A stretch of 36,975 bases of DNA from NCBI GenBank assembly GCA_903934925.1, contig CAIZPS010000127.1, positions 1 to 36,975 of the forward strand, given 5' to 3'. This DNA comes from an uncultured bacterium (GTDB taxonomy: Bacteria > Actinomycetota > Actinomycetes > S36-B12). The translations under genes were made by a program, and so were the position numbers. The notes below the pieces were generated by a model. The model had not been told where the DNA came from. It saw only the letters and a program-made list of their open reading frames with translations, and did not search any database. Shown piece after piece: positions 11,163 through 22,773 of the stretch; the stretch's first letter is position 1, and every line of letters starts with the position of its first letter.

Positions 11163-12040
11163 TCTCGGCCCAGGTCTCGGTGGAAGGTGCGCACGACTAC
11201 GTCATCGAGTTGCAGCCTCCGGGCGAGCGCTTCGACCAAGGCGACACTGCGATGCTTGCCGCCCGTGCAGCCCACAGCGACGGTGACGTACCGCTTGCCC
11301 TCGCGCAGGTAACCACTGGACACAATGCGGACGAGGGAGTCGTAGGTCTCGATGAACTCCATGGCGCCGGGTCGCGACAGAACATCTGACGAGACCGGCA
11401 CATCAAGCCCGGTCAACGGGCGCAACTGCTCATCCCAGAAGGGATTCGGCAGGAAGCGCGCGTCGGCGACCATGTCGGCATCCACCGGGATCCCGTACTT
11501 GAAGCCGAAGGACATCACCGTGCACGTGAGGCGCGGCGGCTCTCCAGCCTCAAAGGCCTGCTCGATGCGCCTCCTGAGCACGTGCACGTTGAGCGACGTC
11601 GTGTCGATGACGAGATCGGCGCGCGCCCGAAGGTCAGCGAGCATCTGCCGCTCCGCCTGCAGGCCGTCGAGGATCCGCTGCCCAGCCTGAAGGGGGTGGG
11701 GGCGGCGTGAGCTCTCGAAGCGGCGCACCAGAGCCTCATCGGACGCCTCGAGGAATACGGTCCGCAGGCTCACCCCCTCGTCAGGGAGAGCATCGACAGC
11801 GTCGGACAGCTCGCGGAAGAAGGTTCCGCCTCTCGCGTCCACGACAACCCCGACCCGGTCCACATCTGGCGTGCGACGGGCAAGATCGACGGCGGAGACC
11901 AGGAGAGATGGCGGCATGTTGTCGATGACGAACCAGCCCATGTCCTCAAGTGCTCGGGCCGCCGTCGAGCGCCCTGCACCGGACATTCCCGTGACGAGGA
12001 CGAGATCGAGCCCGTGCTGCATGGCCGCATCATCCCGCAT
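11159..12040 (-). CDS. rapZ: RNase adapter protein RapZ
   Basis: LVLVTGMSGAGRSTAARALEDMGWFVIDNMPPSLL; VGCTGGKHRSVALVEALA; start 12040 or 12046. Confidence 0.95.
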   Translation of the reverse strand: MRDDAAMQHGLDLVLVTGMSGAGRSTAARALEDMGWFVIDNMPPSLLVSAVDLARRTPDVDRVGVVVDARGGTFFRELSDAVDALPDEGVSLRTVFLEASDEALVRRFESSRRPHPLQAGQRILDGLQAERQMLADLRARADLVIDTTSLNVHVLRRRIEQAFEAGEPPRLTCTVMSFGFKYGIPVDADMVADARFLPNPFWDEQLRPLTGLDVPVSSDVLSRPGAMEFIETYDSLVRIVSSGYLREGKRYVTVAVGCTGGKHRSVALVEALARRLQLDDVVVRTFHRDLGRE

Positions 12041-13934
12041 GACCATCAGCCTCCCCCGCATGCAGGGCCGCGTGGATCGCAGCAGCCAAGGACGGTCCGA
12101 TGCCCGGCGCCTCCTGAAGTTGCTCGATACTCGCGGCCCGCATCGCCCGAACCGAGCCGAAGTGCCGCCGAAGTGCCGTCGCGCGCGTCTTTCCGAGCCC
12201 CGGGACGTCATCGAGGACACTCGCGGTCGACCGCCTTCCGCGACGCTGGCGATGGTGCCCGATGGCCCGCCGATGGGCTTCGTCGCGAATGCGCTGGAGC
12301 AGGTACAGCGCCTCGCTCGTGCGCGGCAGGATCACCGGGTCCTCATCCCCGGGCAGCCAGACCTCCTCGAGTCGCTTCGCCAGCCCGATCACCATCAGGT
12401 CCCCGACTCCTGTCGCCATGAGTTCATCCTGCGCCGCCCTCACCTGAGGAGCACCACCGTCGATGACGAGCAGGCTCGGCGGGTACGCGAACCGCGTGGG
12501 TGATCCCGTTTCGGTCGCCTCGGAATCAGATTCAGGACGCTCAACCGCGCTCGCACGACCGAAGCGCCGCCGCACCACCTCGGCCACTGACGCGAGGTCG
12601 TCCGCACCCGGCGTGCGGATGACATACGAGCGGTAGTCGGACTTGCGCGGCAGCCCGTCCTCGAAGACCACAAGCGACGCGACGGTGTCCTGCCCCTGGA
12701 GGGTCGACACGTCGATGCACTCGATGCGAAGTGGCGGCTCCGACAGGCCCAGCGCATCCTGCAGCTCCTGCAGCGCCAAGCTCCGCGTGGTGAGATCACC
12801 GACGCGGCGGGCCGTATGGAGCCTGAGCACATTCTGCGCATTCTCGACGGCCGTCGACATGAGGGCACGCTTGTCACCACGCTGCGGAATGCGTACGGCC
12901 ACCTTCGCGCCCCTCAATCCGGTGAGCCATTCGGCCACCGTGGACGGATCATCAACCGCCACCGAGGTCAACACCTCACGGGGAGGGCGCACCACGTCCG
13001 CGTCCGAATAGATCCGCTGGACGGCACGCTCCACGTACCCGCCGCGGGTGAGGTCTTCCGCCTTCTCCAGCACGAACCCGCGCTCGCCGACGATGCGTCC
13101 CTCGCGCACATGAAAGACCTGCACCGCCATCTGGAGGTCGTCCTCGAAGACTCCGATGACGTCCGCGTCCGTGGCATCGTCGAAGACCACGGTGTTTCGC
13201 TCCAGCGCCCGGCTCAGCGCCTGCCACCGGTCGCGCAGTCGAGCCGCCTCCTCGTAGTCCTGCGCATCGGCCGCGCTTCGCATGCGCTGCTCGACGCCGC
13301 GAATGAACGAATCAGTGTTGCCGTCGAGGAAGGTGCACAGGTCGTCGACGAGAGTCCGGTAGTCCTCAGGAGTCACCCGGTCGACGCAGGGAGCGCTGCA
13401 TTTGTCGATGTAGCCGAGCAGACAGGGGCGGCCCACCTGGGCTGCACGCCGAAAGACTCCGTCCCGGCAGGTGCGCACGGGGAAGACGCGCACGAGCTGG
13501 TCGAGGGTCTCTCGGATGGCCCACGCATGGGCATAGGGGCCGAAGTACCGGGAGCCCTTGCGCTTGGCCTCTCGCACTACAGCGGCACGTGGGTACTCGT
13601 CACTCACTGTGACGGCGAGGTAGGGGTAGCTCTTGTCGTCTCGGTACTTCACATTGAAACGCGGGTCATGCTCCTTGATCCACGAGTACTCCAGGGACAG
13701 GGCCTCCACCTCGGTGCGCACCACCACCCAGTCGACGCTGGATGCCGACGTGACCATCGAACGAGTGCGCGGATGCAGTCCGTCGAGGGCAGCGAAGTAC
13801 GAACTCAGTCGAGAACGCAGATTCCGTGCCTTGCCGACGTAGATGACGCGCCCAGAGGCATCACGAAACCGGTAGACGCCCGGCTCGGTGGGAATCGCAC
13901 CCGGAGCAGGTCGGTAGGAAGCCGGATCGGTCAC
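12030..13934 (-). CDS. uvrC: Excinuclease ABC subunit C
   Basis: PGVYRFRDASGRVIYVGKARNLRSRLSSYF; C-terminal HhH; GTG start at 13934. Confidence 0.96.
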   Translation of the reverse strand: MTDPASYRPAPGAIPTEPGVYRFRDASGRVIYVGKARNLRSRLSSYFAALDGLHPRTRSMVTSASSVDWVVVRTEVEALSLEYSWIKEHDPRFNVKYRDDKSYPYLAVTVSDEYPRAAVVREAKRKGSRYFGPYAHAWAIRETLDQLVRVFPVRTCRDGVFRRAAQVGRPCLLGYIDKCSAPCVDRVTPEDYRTLVDDLCTFLDGNTDSFIRGVEQRMRSAADAQDYEEAARLRDRWQALSRALERNTVVFDDATDADVIGVFEDDLQMAVQVFHVREGRIVGERGFVLEKAEDLTRGGYVERAVQRIYSDADVVRPPREVLTSVAVDDPSTVAEWLTGLRGAKVAVRIPQRGDKRALMSTAVENAQNVLRLHTARRVGDLTTRSLALQELQDALGLSEPPLRIECIDVSTLQGQDTVASLVVFEDGLPRKSDYRSYVIRTPGADDLASVAEVVRRRFGRASAVERPESDSEATETGSPTRFAYPPSLLVIDGGAPQVRAAQDELMATGVGDLMVIGLAKRLEEVWLPGDEDPVILPRTSEALYLLQRIRDEAHRRAIGHHRQRRGRRSTASVLDDVPGLGKTRATALRRHFGSVRAMRAASIEQLQEAPGIGPSLAAAIHAALHAGEADGHAG

Positions 13935-13945
13935 CGTGGAAGAGG

Positions 13946-14380
13946 TCAGCTGAGAATGACGGAGCCGCCGTCGACCGTGACGCCAGCCGGAGTGAGACCC
14001 TGCTGAGAGGGACCCTCGAGCACCGCACCGTCCGTCCCCGAGAAACGCGAGCCGTGACACGCGCAGATGATCTCGTTGTCGACGACCTCCGAGACAAGGC
14101 AGCCCTGGTGGGGGCATATTGCGGTGAAGGCCTTGAAGTCACCCTCCGTCGGCTGGGTGATCACGACCGCGGGCTCCTCGACGATGAGGCCACCCCCGAC
14201 CGGGATGTCGGCGGTGCTGGCCAGGGGGTCAGCAGCCGAGGTGACCTGCGAGGAGTCGCCCGCAGGAGCCTCCGAGGCAGCGGACTCCACAGGCGCCGCC
14301 TCCTCGCTCGACCCGCAGGCCGCCACGACCGCAGCGGTGGCGACAACCCCGCCTGAGACGAGCAGCGTCCGTCGTTCCAT
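13946..14380 (-). CDS. Rieske [2Fe-2S] lipoprotein, possible Tat signal
   Basis: MERRTLLVSGGVVATAAVVAAC lipobox; CPHQGC and CACHGSRF ligand motifs; GGGAGG upstream. Confidence 0.88.
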   Translation of the reverse strand: MERRTLLVSGGVVATAAVVAACGSSEEAAPVESAASEAPAGDSSQVTSAADPLASTADIPVGGGLIVEEPAVVITQPTEGDFKAFTAICPHQGCLVSEVVDNEIICACHGSRFSGTDGAVLEGPSQQGLTPAGVTVDGGSVILS

Positions 14381-14478
14381 GACCAACCTCCCGATCCTGT
14401 GCTCTTCCCGGCAGTGTGCCATGCCCGGACTTGCGGCGCCCGGTGCCGGGTCAGTGGCTACCTCGTGGCCTCGGTCGC

Positions 14479-17361
14479 TCAGGCCTTCCTTCTCCTGCTC
14501 GGCTTCGCGGCCGCAGGACGCACTCCGAGCATCGGCGCGAGAAAGGCGCCGGTATGGCTGCCCGGAACTGCGGCCACCTCCTCAGGCGTTCCCTCAGCCA
14601 CGACAGTGCCTCCTCCCGAGCCGCCCTCGGGGCCCATGTCGATGACCCAGTCTGCCGTCTTGATGACATCGAGGTTGTGCTCGATCACGATGATGCTGTT
14701 GCCCTTGTCGACCAGACTCTGCAGCACGCCGAGGAGCTTGCGGATGTCCTCGAAGTGCAGCCCAGTGGTCGGCTCGTCGAGTACGTAGACCGTGCGTCCG
14801 GTGGAGCGCTTCTGCAGCTCGGCCGCGAGCTTGACCCGCTGCGCCTCACCGCCACTGAGCGTCGGCGCTGACTGCCCCATGCGCACGTAGCCGAGGCCGA
14901 CGTCGACCAGAGTGGACAGGTGCCGCGCAATGGGCGGAACCGCACGGAAGAACTCCAGCGCCTCCTCGATGGGCATGTCGAGCACCTGCGAGATCGTCTT
15001 CCCCTTGTAGTGCACCTCGAGGGTCTCGCGGTTGTAGCGGGCTCCGTGGCACACCTCGCAGGGCACGTACACGTCCGGTAGGAAGTTCATCTCGATCTTG
15101 ATCGTGCCGTCGCCGGCACACGCTTCACATCGCCCACCCTTGACGTTGAAGGAGAACCGGCCCTGCTGGTACCCACGGACCTTCGCCTCAGGGGTCTCGG
15201 CGAACAGGCGTCTGATGTGGTCGAAGACGCCCGTATACGTGGCGGGATTGCTGCGCGGGGTACGCCCGATGGGGCTCTGGTCCACGTGCACGACCTTGTC
15301 CACGTGCTCGAGACCGGCAACCTTCTTGTGTCGCCCCGGAACAGTGCGTGAACCGTTGAGTTCACGCGCGAGCACGTTGAACAGCACATCGTTGACCAGC
15401 GTGGACTTGCCTGATCCGCTCACTCCCGTGATGGCCACGAAGAGCCCCAGTGGGAAGGTCACCGACACATTCCGGAGGTTGTGCTCCTGCGCCCCGTGCA
15501 CCACGAGGGATCGATCTCCGCGAGGACGGCGGATAGCGGGCATCTCGATGCTCCGCTGTCCGCTGAGGTACTGACCCGTCACCGACTCCGGGTTGGACAT
15601 GAGGTCGGCAACCGGGCCACTCACCACGACGCGCCCACCATGCTCGCCGGCACCCGGTCCGATGTCGACGACCCAGTCGGCCGCTGAGATGGTGTCCTCG
15701 TCGTGCTCGACCACAATGAGCGTGTTGCCCAGATCACGCAGCCTCAGCAGAGTGTCGATCAGGCGTCGATTGTCTCGCTGGTGCAGGCCGATGCTCGGCT
15801 CGTCGAGCACGTAGAGCACACCGACCAGGCCGGATCCGATCTGCGTCGCCAGCCGGATGCGCTGCGCCTCACCACCCGCAAGCGTGGCCGCCCCTCGGTC
15901 GAGGGAGAGATAGTGAAGACCGACATCGACGAGGAAGGCGAGCCGCTCGTTGACCTCCTTGAGCACCCGGCTGGCGATCGTCGCATCGCGCTTGGACAGC
16001 CGCATCCCCGCAAGCAGTTCCGCCGCCTCGCCGATGGGCAGTGATGCGATGTCGGCGATCGAGTGACCCTCGATGGTCACGGCGAGCGAGATCGGCTTGA
16101 GCCTGGCACCGTTGCACGCCGGGCACGGCACCTCCCGCATGAAGCCCTCGAAGCGCTCTCGGCTGGCATCGGAATCTGCCTCCGCATGCCGGCGTTGGAC
16201 GAACGGAATCACGCCCTCGAAGGCCGTGTAGTAGGAGCGCTGGCGACCGTAGCGATTGCGGTAGCGCACATGGATCTCAGTCGGATGCCCCTCGAGCAGC
16301 GCCTTGCGCGCACTCTTGGGCAGGTTGCGCCACGGCGTTTCCATGCTGATGCCGAGCTCCTCGCACATCGCCTCCAGCAGACGGCGGAAGTAGTCCGAGA
16401 CCTGGCCGCGCGACCACGGTGCCAGGGCGCCGTCGTCAAGGGAGAGGTCCTCGTCGGGAACGACCAGCTCAGGGTCCACCTCCCGGCGGGTCCCCAGGCC
16501 CGTGCATTCGGGGCACGCGCCGAACGGGGAGTTGAAGGAGAAGGAGCGCGGCTCCAGTTCCTCGAAGGACAGTCCGTCCTTCGGGCAGGCCAGGTGCTCG
16601 CTGAAGACCTGCTCACGATGGGGGTCGTCCTCAGCCAGGTCGACGAAGTCGAGCACTACGAGACCGGCCGAGAGGCCCAGCGCCGTCTCGACCGAATCCG
16701 TCAGCCGCCGACGCGAGCTCGCCTTGACGGCGAGACGGTCCACGACCACCTCGATCGTGTGCTTCTCCTGCTTCTTCAGGGTCGGCGGCTCGTCGAGGGC
16801 GATCACGACACCATCGACGCGGGCACGCGAGTAGCCCTGGGACTGCAGCTGGCGGAACAGGTCGACGTACTCGCCCTTGCGCTCCCGCACCACGGGCGCC
16901 AGCACCTGGAACCGGGCTCCTTCATCCAGTTGGAGGACGCGGTCGACGATCTGCTGGGGTGTCTGACGCGAGATGACCGAGCCGCAGACAGGGCAGTGCG
17001 GCACACCGATGCGAGCGAAGAGCAGTCGGAGGTAGTCGTACACCTCGGTGATCGTGCCCACGGTCGATCGCGGGTTGCGCGATGTGGACTTCTGGTCGAT
17101 CGACACGGCGGGTGACAGACCCTCGATGAAGTCCACGTCGGGCTTGTCCATCTGCCCGAGGAACTGACGCGCGTACGAGGACAGGCTCTCCACGTAGCGC
17201 CGCTGACCCTCCGCGAAGATCGTGTCGAAGGCGAGGCTCGACTTGCCGGATCCCGAGAGCCCGGTGAAGACGATCAGCGCATCGCGAGGTAGGTCCACCG
17301 AGATGTCCTTGAGGTTGTGCTCACGCGCTCCACGCACGACGAGTCGCTCGCCCACAGGCAC
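14479..17361 (-). CDS. uvrA: Excinuclease ABC subunit A
   Basis: [35 protein letters not shown]; two ABC modules; CxxC zinc motifs; start 17361 or GTG 17355. Confidence 0.97.
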   Translation of the reverse strand: MPVGERLVVRGAREHNLKDISVDLPRDALIVFTGLSGSGKSSLAFDTIFAEGQRRYVESLSSYARQFLGQMDKPDVDFIEGLSPAVSIDQKSTSRNPRSTVGTITEVYDYLRLLFARIGVPHCPVCGSVISRQTPQQIVDRVLQLDEGARFQVLAPVVRERKGEYVDLFRQLQSQGYSRARVDGVVIALDEPPTLKKQEKHTIEVVVDRLAVKASSRRRLTDSVETALGLSAGLVVLDFVDLAEDDPHREQVFSEHLACPKDGLSFEELEPRSFSFNSPFGACPECTGLGTRREVDPELVVPDEDLSLDDGALAPWSRGQVSDYFRRLLEAMCEELGISMETPWRNLPKSARKALLEGHPTEIHVRYRNRYGRQRSYYTAFEGVIPFVQRRHAEADSDASRERFEGFMREVPCPACNGARLKPISLAVTIEGHSIADIASLPIGEAAELLAGMRLSKRDATIASRVLKEVNERLAFLVDVGLHYLSLDRGAATLAGGEAQRIRLATQIGSGLVGVLYVLDEPSIGLHQRDNRRLIDTLLRLRDLGNTLIVVEHDEDTISAADWVVDIGPGAGEHGGRVVVSGPVADLMSNPESVTGQYLSGQRSIEMPAIRRPRGDRSLVVHGAQEHNLRNVSVTFPLGLFVAITGVSGSGKSTLVNDVLFNVLARELNGSRTVPGRHKKVAGLEHVDKVVHVDQSPIGRTPRSNPATYTGVFDHIRRLFAETPEAKVRGYQQGRFSFNVKGGRCEACAGDGTIKIEMNFLPDVYVPCEVCHGARYNRETLEVHYKGKTISQVLDMPIEEALEFFRAVPPIARHLSTLVDVGLGYVRMGQSAPTLSGGEAQRVKLAAELQKRSTGRTVYVLDEPTTGLHFEDIRKLLGVLQSLVDKGNSIIVIEHNLDVIKTADWVIDMGPEGGSGGGTVVAEGTPEEVAAVPGSHTGAFLAPMLGVRPAAAKPSRRRKA

Positions 17362-17402
17362 CTCTTCCCGGATATGGTTCCGACGACGGATCGGAGGTCT
17401 GA

Positions 17403-18053
17403 ATGTATAACGGACGGGTCACCGTCGCTGGTCCGGCGGATGTCCACGAGCTGCCGCGACTGATCATCAGCAAGATCGCAGTCGGGCCCTACGACAACAA
17501 CACCTACGTGCTGCGCTGCCGGACGACCGGGGCCCAGGTTCTCGTCGACGCAGCCGCCGAACCCGGACGCATCATGGACCTCATAGGCCCCCAAGGCGTG
17601 GCGCTCATCATCACCACGCACCGTCATCCGGACCACTGGCAGGCCCTTCAGGAGGTCAAGGACCTCACGGGTGCGCCCACCGCCGCCCATATCGACGACG
17701 CCCCCGGCATTCCCGTGCCCACCGACGTTCTCCTGTCCGATGGCGAGCGGATCACCTTCGGTGCCTGCTCACTGGAGGCCATCCATCTGGTCGGGCACAC
17801 CCCCGGTTCCATCGCCCTGCTCTACGACGACCCCGAGGGTCCCCCGCACTTGATCACCGGGGACTGCCTGTTTCCGGGGGGAGTGGGCAAGACGCACTCC
17901 CCCGACGACTTCGACTCGCTGCTCGCCGACGTCGAGGCCAGGCTCTTCGACCGACTCCCGGATGAGACATGGGTGTACCCCGGTCACGGGTGGGACACCA
18001 CCATCGGCGCCGAGCGGCCACACCTTGCCGAATGGCGCGAACGTCGCTGGTAG
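17403..18053 (+). CDS. MBL-fold metallo-hydrolase (glyoxalase II-like)
   Basis: [39 protein letters not shown] 5 nt before ATG. Confidence 0.9.
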   Translation: MYNGRVTVAGPADVHELPRLIISKIAVGPYDNNTYVLRCRTTGAQVLVDAAAEPGRIMDLIGPQGVALIITTHRHPDHWQALQEVKDLTGAPTAAHIDDAPGIPVPTDVLLSDGERITFGACSLEAIHLVGHTPGSIALLYDDPEGPPHLITGDCLFPGGVGKTHSPDDFDSLLADVEARLFDRLPDETWVYPGHGWDTTIGAERPHLAEWRERRW

Positions 18054-18134
18054 GGCACGGCCTGGCGACGCGCCTTCCGTCACGATCTCGCCGACCCGTT
18101 CTCCCAGCGCAATCCCCGGGAAGGCCACTGCGAT

Positions 18135-18149
18135 TAGCCTGCTGTCATG
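18135..18149 (+). promoter_or_regulatory. Putative leaderless promoter: TAGCCT-N6-ATG of GNAT gene
   Basis: TAGCCT 18135-18140, GCTGTC, ATG 18147. Confidence 0.6.
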
Positions 18150-18734
18150 GTCCAGGTACGCGAGGCAACCGCCGAGGACACGGATGCGCTCACTGCCATG
18201 GTGGCCGCAGCCTTCTCCAGCGAAGCCGGCTGGGGATACATGCTCGGCCCAGGCAACGTCGACGCGATGCGCGCGTTTGCCCGCGCGCTCCTCATTCCCA
18301 AGATCCGCCGACGGACCGCCTGGGTCACGGACGACTGTCTGGCCCTCGCCATGTGGGAACTACGGTCGACGGACCTTTCCGTCGACGAGGACCACGAGTC
18401 GCTGTGGGCGGAGTGCCGCACCGAGATCGGCGAGGAGGCATGGAGGCGCATCGCCAACTACGACGCAGCGGTGAACGCAGCTGCACCCGCCCGGCCGTAC
18501 TGGTATCTCGAGGTGCTGGCCACCCATCCCGACGTCCAGGGTCGTGGCCGCGCAACTGCGCTGCTGCACCCCGGCTTCGAGGTCGCCGACGCCAACTGCT
18601 GGGACTCCTGGCTGGAAACGTCCGTCCCCAGGAACAAGGCCTACTACGAGGCACGCGGATTCACCGAGAGCCGGGAGTTCGATGTTCCGGGCGGACCGAC
18701 GACGTGGTGGATGTGTCGGCCGTCTGGCCCGTGA
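18147..18734 (+). CDS. GNAT family N-acetyltransferase
   Basis: LEVLATHPDVQGRGRATALL acetyl-CoA motif; NKAYYEARGFTESREF. Confidence 0.9.
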   Translation: MVQVREATAEDTDALTAMVAAAFSSEAGWGYMLGPGNVDAMRAFARALLIPKIRRRTAWVTDDCLALAMWELRSTDLSVDEDHESLWAECRTEIGEEAWRRIANYDAAVNAAAPARPYWYLEVLATHPDVQGRGRATALLHPGFEVADANCWDSWLETSVPRNKAYYEARGFTESREFDVPGGPTTWWMCRPSGP

Positions 18735-18809
18735 TCCGGAAGAGATCGCGATCGGGACGGCGAGTACCCCATTGCCGAGGTGACGCGAGTTGGTCTGGTG
18801 ACCGGGAGG

Positions 18810-19844
18810 TCAGCCCTCGGCCGACTCCTCGTCGTGCCGCGGCTCCGTGAGCCGGCCAGCGTGGGCCACGGCCGTCGGGTCCTTGCGGACCTTGAGCCAC
18901 GAACCCACGGCGACCACGGCGAGCACGAGACCGATGAACGCGAGGCTGATGTTCGTGGGGATCTTGGGGACCGTCTCCGGCCAGGTCTCGTGCCCCCAGG
19001 TCAGCACCAGCTTGATGCCGATGAAGACGAGGATCACCGCCAGGCCGAGTGACAGGTAGACGAGCTTGTCGAGCAGGCCCTTCAGCAGGAAGTACAGGGC
19101 GCGGAGGCCGAGCAGGGCGAACGCGTTGGCCGCGAATACCAGGTAGGGCTCCTGCGTCACGCCGAACGTCGCCGGGATCGAGTCCAGCGCGAAGAGGACG
19201 TCGGTGGAGCCGATGGCGATCATGACCAGAAGGAGCGGCGTGATGGCCTTGCGCCCATCGATCCGGGTGAAGAGCTTCGTGCCGTCGTAGTGGTCGCTGA
19301 CGAGGAACTTCTTGCGCACCACGCGCACGACGGCGTTGTCCTTGGGCTCCGGATCCTCGTTGCGGTGGCGGGCCAGCTGGATCCCGGTCCAGATCAGGAT
19401 GGCGCCGAACAGCACGAAGGTGAAGGAGAAGGCCGCAAGGGCCGCCGCACCCACGGCGATGAAGATGGCCCGGAGGATCAGGGCGAGGATCACGCCGATG
19501 AGCAGGACCCGCTGGTGCAGTTCTATCGGGACTGCGAACTGAGCAAGGATGATGATGAAGACGAAGAGGTTGTCGACACTGAGGGACTTCTCGACCAGAT
19601 AGGCAGCGAAGAACTGCGTGCCCATGTCGCTTCCCTGCCATACCCACATCGCGATGCCGAAGGCGATGGCGATCGAGATGTAGAAGATCGACCAGAACAG
19701 CGCCTCCTTGAACTGGACCTCATGCGGCTTGTGGCTGACGGTCACGAAGTCCAGGACGATGAGCCCGATGATGCCCAAGATCGTCACGGCCCACAGGCCG
19801 AGAGTGACATCCACGAACGGGTCCTCCCTGTCGATGCGCGACAC
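18810..19844 (-). CDS. TerC/Alx family integral membrane protein
   Basis: EKSLSVDNLFVFIIILAQF, GSTDVLFALDSIPATFGVTQEPYLVFAANAFALLGLRALYFLL. Confidence 0.93.
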   Translation of the reverse strand: MSRIDREDPFVDVTLGLWAVTILGIIGLIVLDFVTVSHKPHEVQFKEALFWSIFYISIAIAFGIAMWVWQGSDMGTQFFAAYLVEKSLSVDNLFVFIIILAQFAVPIELHQRVLLIGVILALILRAIFIAVGAAALAAFSFTFVLFGAILIWTGIQLARHRNEDPEPKDNAVVRVVRKKFLVSDHYDGTKLFTRIDGRKAITPLLLVMIAIGSTDVLFALDSIPATFGVTQEPYLVFAANAFALLGLRALYFLLKGLLDKLVYLSLGLAVILVFIGIKLVLTWGHETWPETVPKIPTNISLAFIGLVLAVVAVGSWLKVRKDPTAVAHAGRLTEPRHDEESAEG

Positions 19845-19900
19845 ATGCCGCAGAGTGCGAGGCTATCTGGTGCCCGCGGGTGCGGCAGCATGGCCGCCCC

Positions 19901-21973
19901 TCAGGCGGTCCCGGCCTCCTGCATTCCCCGAAGCTCGCGCTTGAGCTCCCCCACCTCGTCCCGCAGCCGGGCCGCAAGTTCGAAGTGCAGTTCAGCGGCA
20001 GCCTCGTGCATCTGGGCTGTGAGGTCCTCGATGAGGCGCCGGAGGTCGTCACCCGCCAGCGACCTTCCGGCTGCCCGAGATCTCGGCGCCCCTTCAGAGG
20101 CACGCGACTGCGCGAGCAGCTCCTGCGTATCCGCGTCCTCGCGCGCGAGGAGATCCGTGATGTCGGCGATCCTCTTTCGCAGGGGCTGGGGGTCCAGGCC
20201 GCGTTCGAGGTTGAAGGCGACCTGCTTGGCCCGTCTTCGGTTCGTCTCGTCGATGGCCCGCTGCATGGAGGGTGTCACCTTGTCGGCGTACATGTGCACC
20301 TGACCCGACACGTTTCGTGCCGCGCGCCCGATGGTCTGGATCAGGGAGGTCTCGGAACGCAGGAAGCCCTCCTTGTCGGCATCGAGGATCGCCACGAGTG
20401 AGACCTCCGGAAGATCGAGACCCTCACGGAGGAGATTGATGCCGACGAGGACGTCGAAGACGCCCATGCGCAGTTCGCGGAGCAGCTCCACCCTGCGCAG
20501 CGTGTCCACCTCCGAGTGCAGGTAGCGAACCCGGATTCCGTGCTCCAGGAGGTAGTCCGTGAGGTCCTCAGCCATGCGCTTCGTGAGAGTGGTCACGAGC
20601 GAGCGCTCGCCTCTCTCGGCGCGATCCCGCACCTCGCCCATGAGATCGTCGATCTGGCCCGTCGTGGGCTTCACCACGATCTCCGGGTCAATGAGACCTG
20701 TTGGCCTGATGACCTGCTCCACGACATCACCCTCGACTCGCGTCAGCTCATAGGGCCCGGGCGTCGCCGAGAGGTAGATCGTCTGGCCGATCCGCTCCTG
20801 GAACTCCTGCCAGCGAAGGGGTCGATTGTCCATGGCGCTGGGCAGTCGGAAGCCGTGCTCCACCAACGTCCTCTTGCGACTCATGTCCCCCTCGTACATC
20901 GCACCGATCTGCGGCACAGTCACGTGCGATTCGTCGAGGACGAGCAGGAAGTCCTCGGGGAAGTAGTCGAGGAGGCAGTTGGGCGGCGATCCCTGATCAC
21001 GCCCGTCGATATGCCGTGAGTAGTTCTCGATGCCGGCACATGTTCCGACCTGACGCATCATCTCGATGTCGTATGTGGTGCGCATGCGCAGCCTCTGCGC
21101 TTCGAGCAGGCTTCCCTGTCCTTCCAGCTCGGCGAGGCGCTGCTCCAGCTCCGCCTCGATGCCCGCGATTGCCCGCTCCATGCGCTCGGGGCCCGCCACG
21201 TAGTGGGTCGCGGGGAAGACATAGATTTCCGTGTCCTCGGTGAGGATCTCGCCGGTCACCGGATGCAGGGTCATGAGTCTTTCGATCTCGTCACCGAACA
21301 TCTCGATCCGAACCGGATGCTCCTCGTACACCGGAAAGACCTCGACGGTGTCGCCACGCACCCTGAAGGTGCCCCGCTGGAAGGCGATGTCGTTGCGCGT
21401 GTACTGGATGTCGACGAAGGCCCGAAGGAGGGTGTCACGGTCGATCTCGTCGCCCACCCGCAAGCGCACCATGCGGTCGACGTACTCCTGAGGCGTCCCG
21501 AGGCCGTAGATGGCCGAGACGGTCGCGACGACGATGACATCCCGGCGCGTGAGAAGGCTGTTCGTGGCCGAGTGCCGCAGGCGCTCAACCTCCTCGTTGA
21601 TGGACGAGTCCTTCTCGATGTACGTATCGCTCTGCGGGATGTATGCCTCGGGTTGGTAGTAGTCGTAGTAGGAGACGAAGTACTCGACTGCGTTGTCGGG
21701 CATGAGTTCGCGGAACTCGGTGGCGAGTTGAGCCGCAAGGGTCTTGTTCGGCGCCATGACGAGTGTCGGTCGCTGGAGGCGCTCGACCAGCCAGGCCGTC
21801 GTCGCGCTCTTGCCCGTTCCGGTCGCGCCGAGCAGCACGATGTCCTGGTCGCCGGCCTCGATGCGTCGGGCGATCTCCTCGATGGCCTGCGGCTGGTCAC
21901 CCGACGGCTCGTAAGGCGCCTGAACCGAGAAGGGCGCCACCCGTCTCTGGAGGTCGGTGACGGGCCGGGTCAT
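19901..21973 (-). CDS. uvrB: Excinuclease ABC subunit B
   Basis: [56 protein letters not shown]-terminal UVR motif. Confidence 0.97.
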   Translation of the reverse strand: MTRPVTDLQRRVAPFSVQAPYEPSGDQPQAIEEIARRIEAGDQDIVLLGATGTGKSATTAWLVERLQRPTLVMAPNKTLAAQLATEFRELMPDNAVEYFVSYYDYYQPEAYIPQSDTYIEKDSSINEEVERLRHSATNSLLTRRDVIVVATVSAIYGLGTPQEYVDRMVRLRVGDEIDRDTLLRAFVDIQYTRNDIAFQRGTFRVRGDTVEVFPVYEEHPVRIEMFGDEIERLMTLHPVTGEILTEDTEIYVFPATHYVAGPERMERAIAGIEAELEQRLAELEGQGSLLEAQRLRMRTTYDIEMMRQVGTCAGIENYSRHIDGRDQGSPPNCLLDYFPEDFLLVLDESHVTVPQIGAMYEGDMSRKRTLVEHGFRLPSAMDNRPLRWQEFQERIGQTIYLSATPGPYELTRVEGDVVEQVIRPTGLIDPEIVVKPTTGQIDDLMGEVRDRAERGERSLVTTLTKRMAEDLTDYLLEHGIRVRYLHSEVDTLRRVELLRELRMGVFDVLVGINLLREGLDLPEVSLVAILDADKEGFLRSETSLIQTIGRAARNVSGQVHMYADKVTPSMQRAIDETNRRRAKQVAFNLERGLDPQPLRKRIADITDLLAREDADTQELLAQSRASEGAPRSRAAGRSLAGDDLRRLIEDLTAQMHEAAAELHFELAARLRDEVGELKRELRGMQEAGTA

Positions 21974-21985
21974 AAGGGCAGGCTA
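21971..21985 (-). promoter_or_regulatory. Putative leaderless promoter: TAGCCT-N6-ATG of uvrB
   Basis: - strand TAGCCT GCCCTT ATG. Confidence 0.6.
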
Positions 21986-22020
21986 GGCGATCCGCCGCCG
22001 GGTCACCCTGCCGCAGGCGC

Positions 22021-22773
22021 TCAGTGCAGGATGGACGGCAGGGAGGGCACGTCGGTGGAGTCGATGGTGCGCCACTGGTAGACCCAGCCGTAGCCGTTGC
22101 CCTGCGACAGGTCGCTGTCCACCCGGTCCGGGCGGACAGCGAGCGCGAGGCGGCGCTGGGGCACGAAGCCGACCACTCCGTAGTTCTTCAGCTCATTCGG
22201 CTGCATGGCGATGACCATCATCCGGGCCAGCACCCCCTCCTCGGGCGCGCCGGTCTCCTGCCGCACGAGGTAGACCAGGCCGGCGCCACCGTCCTTCGCG
22301 AACCCCGTTGGCGTGAGTGTCGTGACCCACTCCCTGCCGCGGAGGTCGCGACGCCCGGCAGCCCGGCAGTCGAAGTCCGACGCCCGATCGCGCTCGATCG
22401 TCAGCTTCTTGCGCGAGGCCGCCGTGCGCGTGCACGCGCGGTCCCCCGCGACGTAGGTCACGGTCGGCTTGGTGCCGAATCCAGACGACGCCGCGCGCGT
22501 TACCCGACCTCGCTGGGTGATCACGCTGCGGAATAAGGCGCCCTCCATCTCCTCAAACGCCCACCCCCGGAAGCTCCCCTTCGACACCGCGGCAATGACG
22601 CGGTCGAAGTCCCGGACCGCGGGCAGCGCGAGGAAGGCTTCGTGGGTGTGCGGAGTCCACAGCACCCCGTCCGCGTCGGCCACCGGCGTCGAGACGTCGG
22701 CTTCTGCAGCCGCGGGAGCAAGCACCCACGCACAGGCCGCGAGAGCGAGCAGAGCCGGAAGACGAAGTCTCAT
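22021..22773 (-). CDS. Uncharacterised secreted protein
   Basis: Sec signal MRLRLPALLALAACAWVLAPAAAEA; ATGA overlap with coaE stop; no family recognised. Confidence 0.75.
   Translation of the reverse strand: MRLRLPALLALAACAWVLAPAAAEADVSTPVADADGVLWTPHTHEAFLALPAVRDFDRVIAAVSKGSFRGWAFEEMEGALFRSVITQRGRVTRAASSGFGTKPTVTYVAGDRACTRTAASRKKLTIERDRASDFDCRAAGRRDLRGREWVTTLTPTGFAKDGGAGLVYLVRQETGAPEEGVLARMMVIAMQPNELKNYGVVGFVPQRRLALAVRPDRVDSDLSQGNGYGWVYQWRTIDSTDVPSLPSILH

Noticed and set aside
11159-12040. RapZ Walker A with Arg in place of Lys (GMSGAGRST)
   Set aside because: To my knowledge GAGR is usual in actinobacterial RapZ, so not a lineage-specific novelty.
17362-17402. LexA/SOS box for uvrA, and similarly for uvrB
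   Set aside because: No good match to the actinobacterial TCGAAC-N4-GTTCGA type palindrome in these short intergenic regions.
19845-19900. Mn2+ (yybP-ykoY) riboswitch upstream of the TerC gene
   Set aside because: Only about 56 nt to the uvrB stop; no matching conserved core seen.
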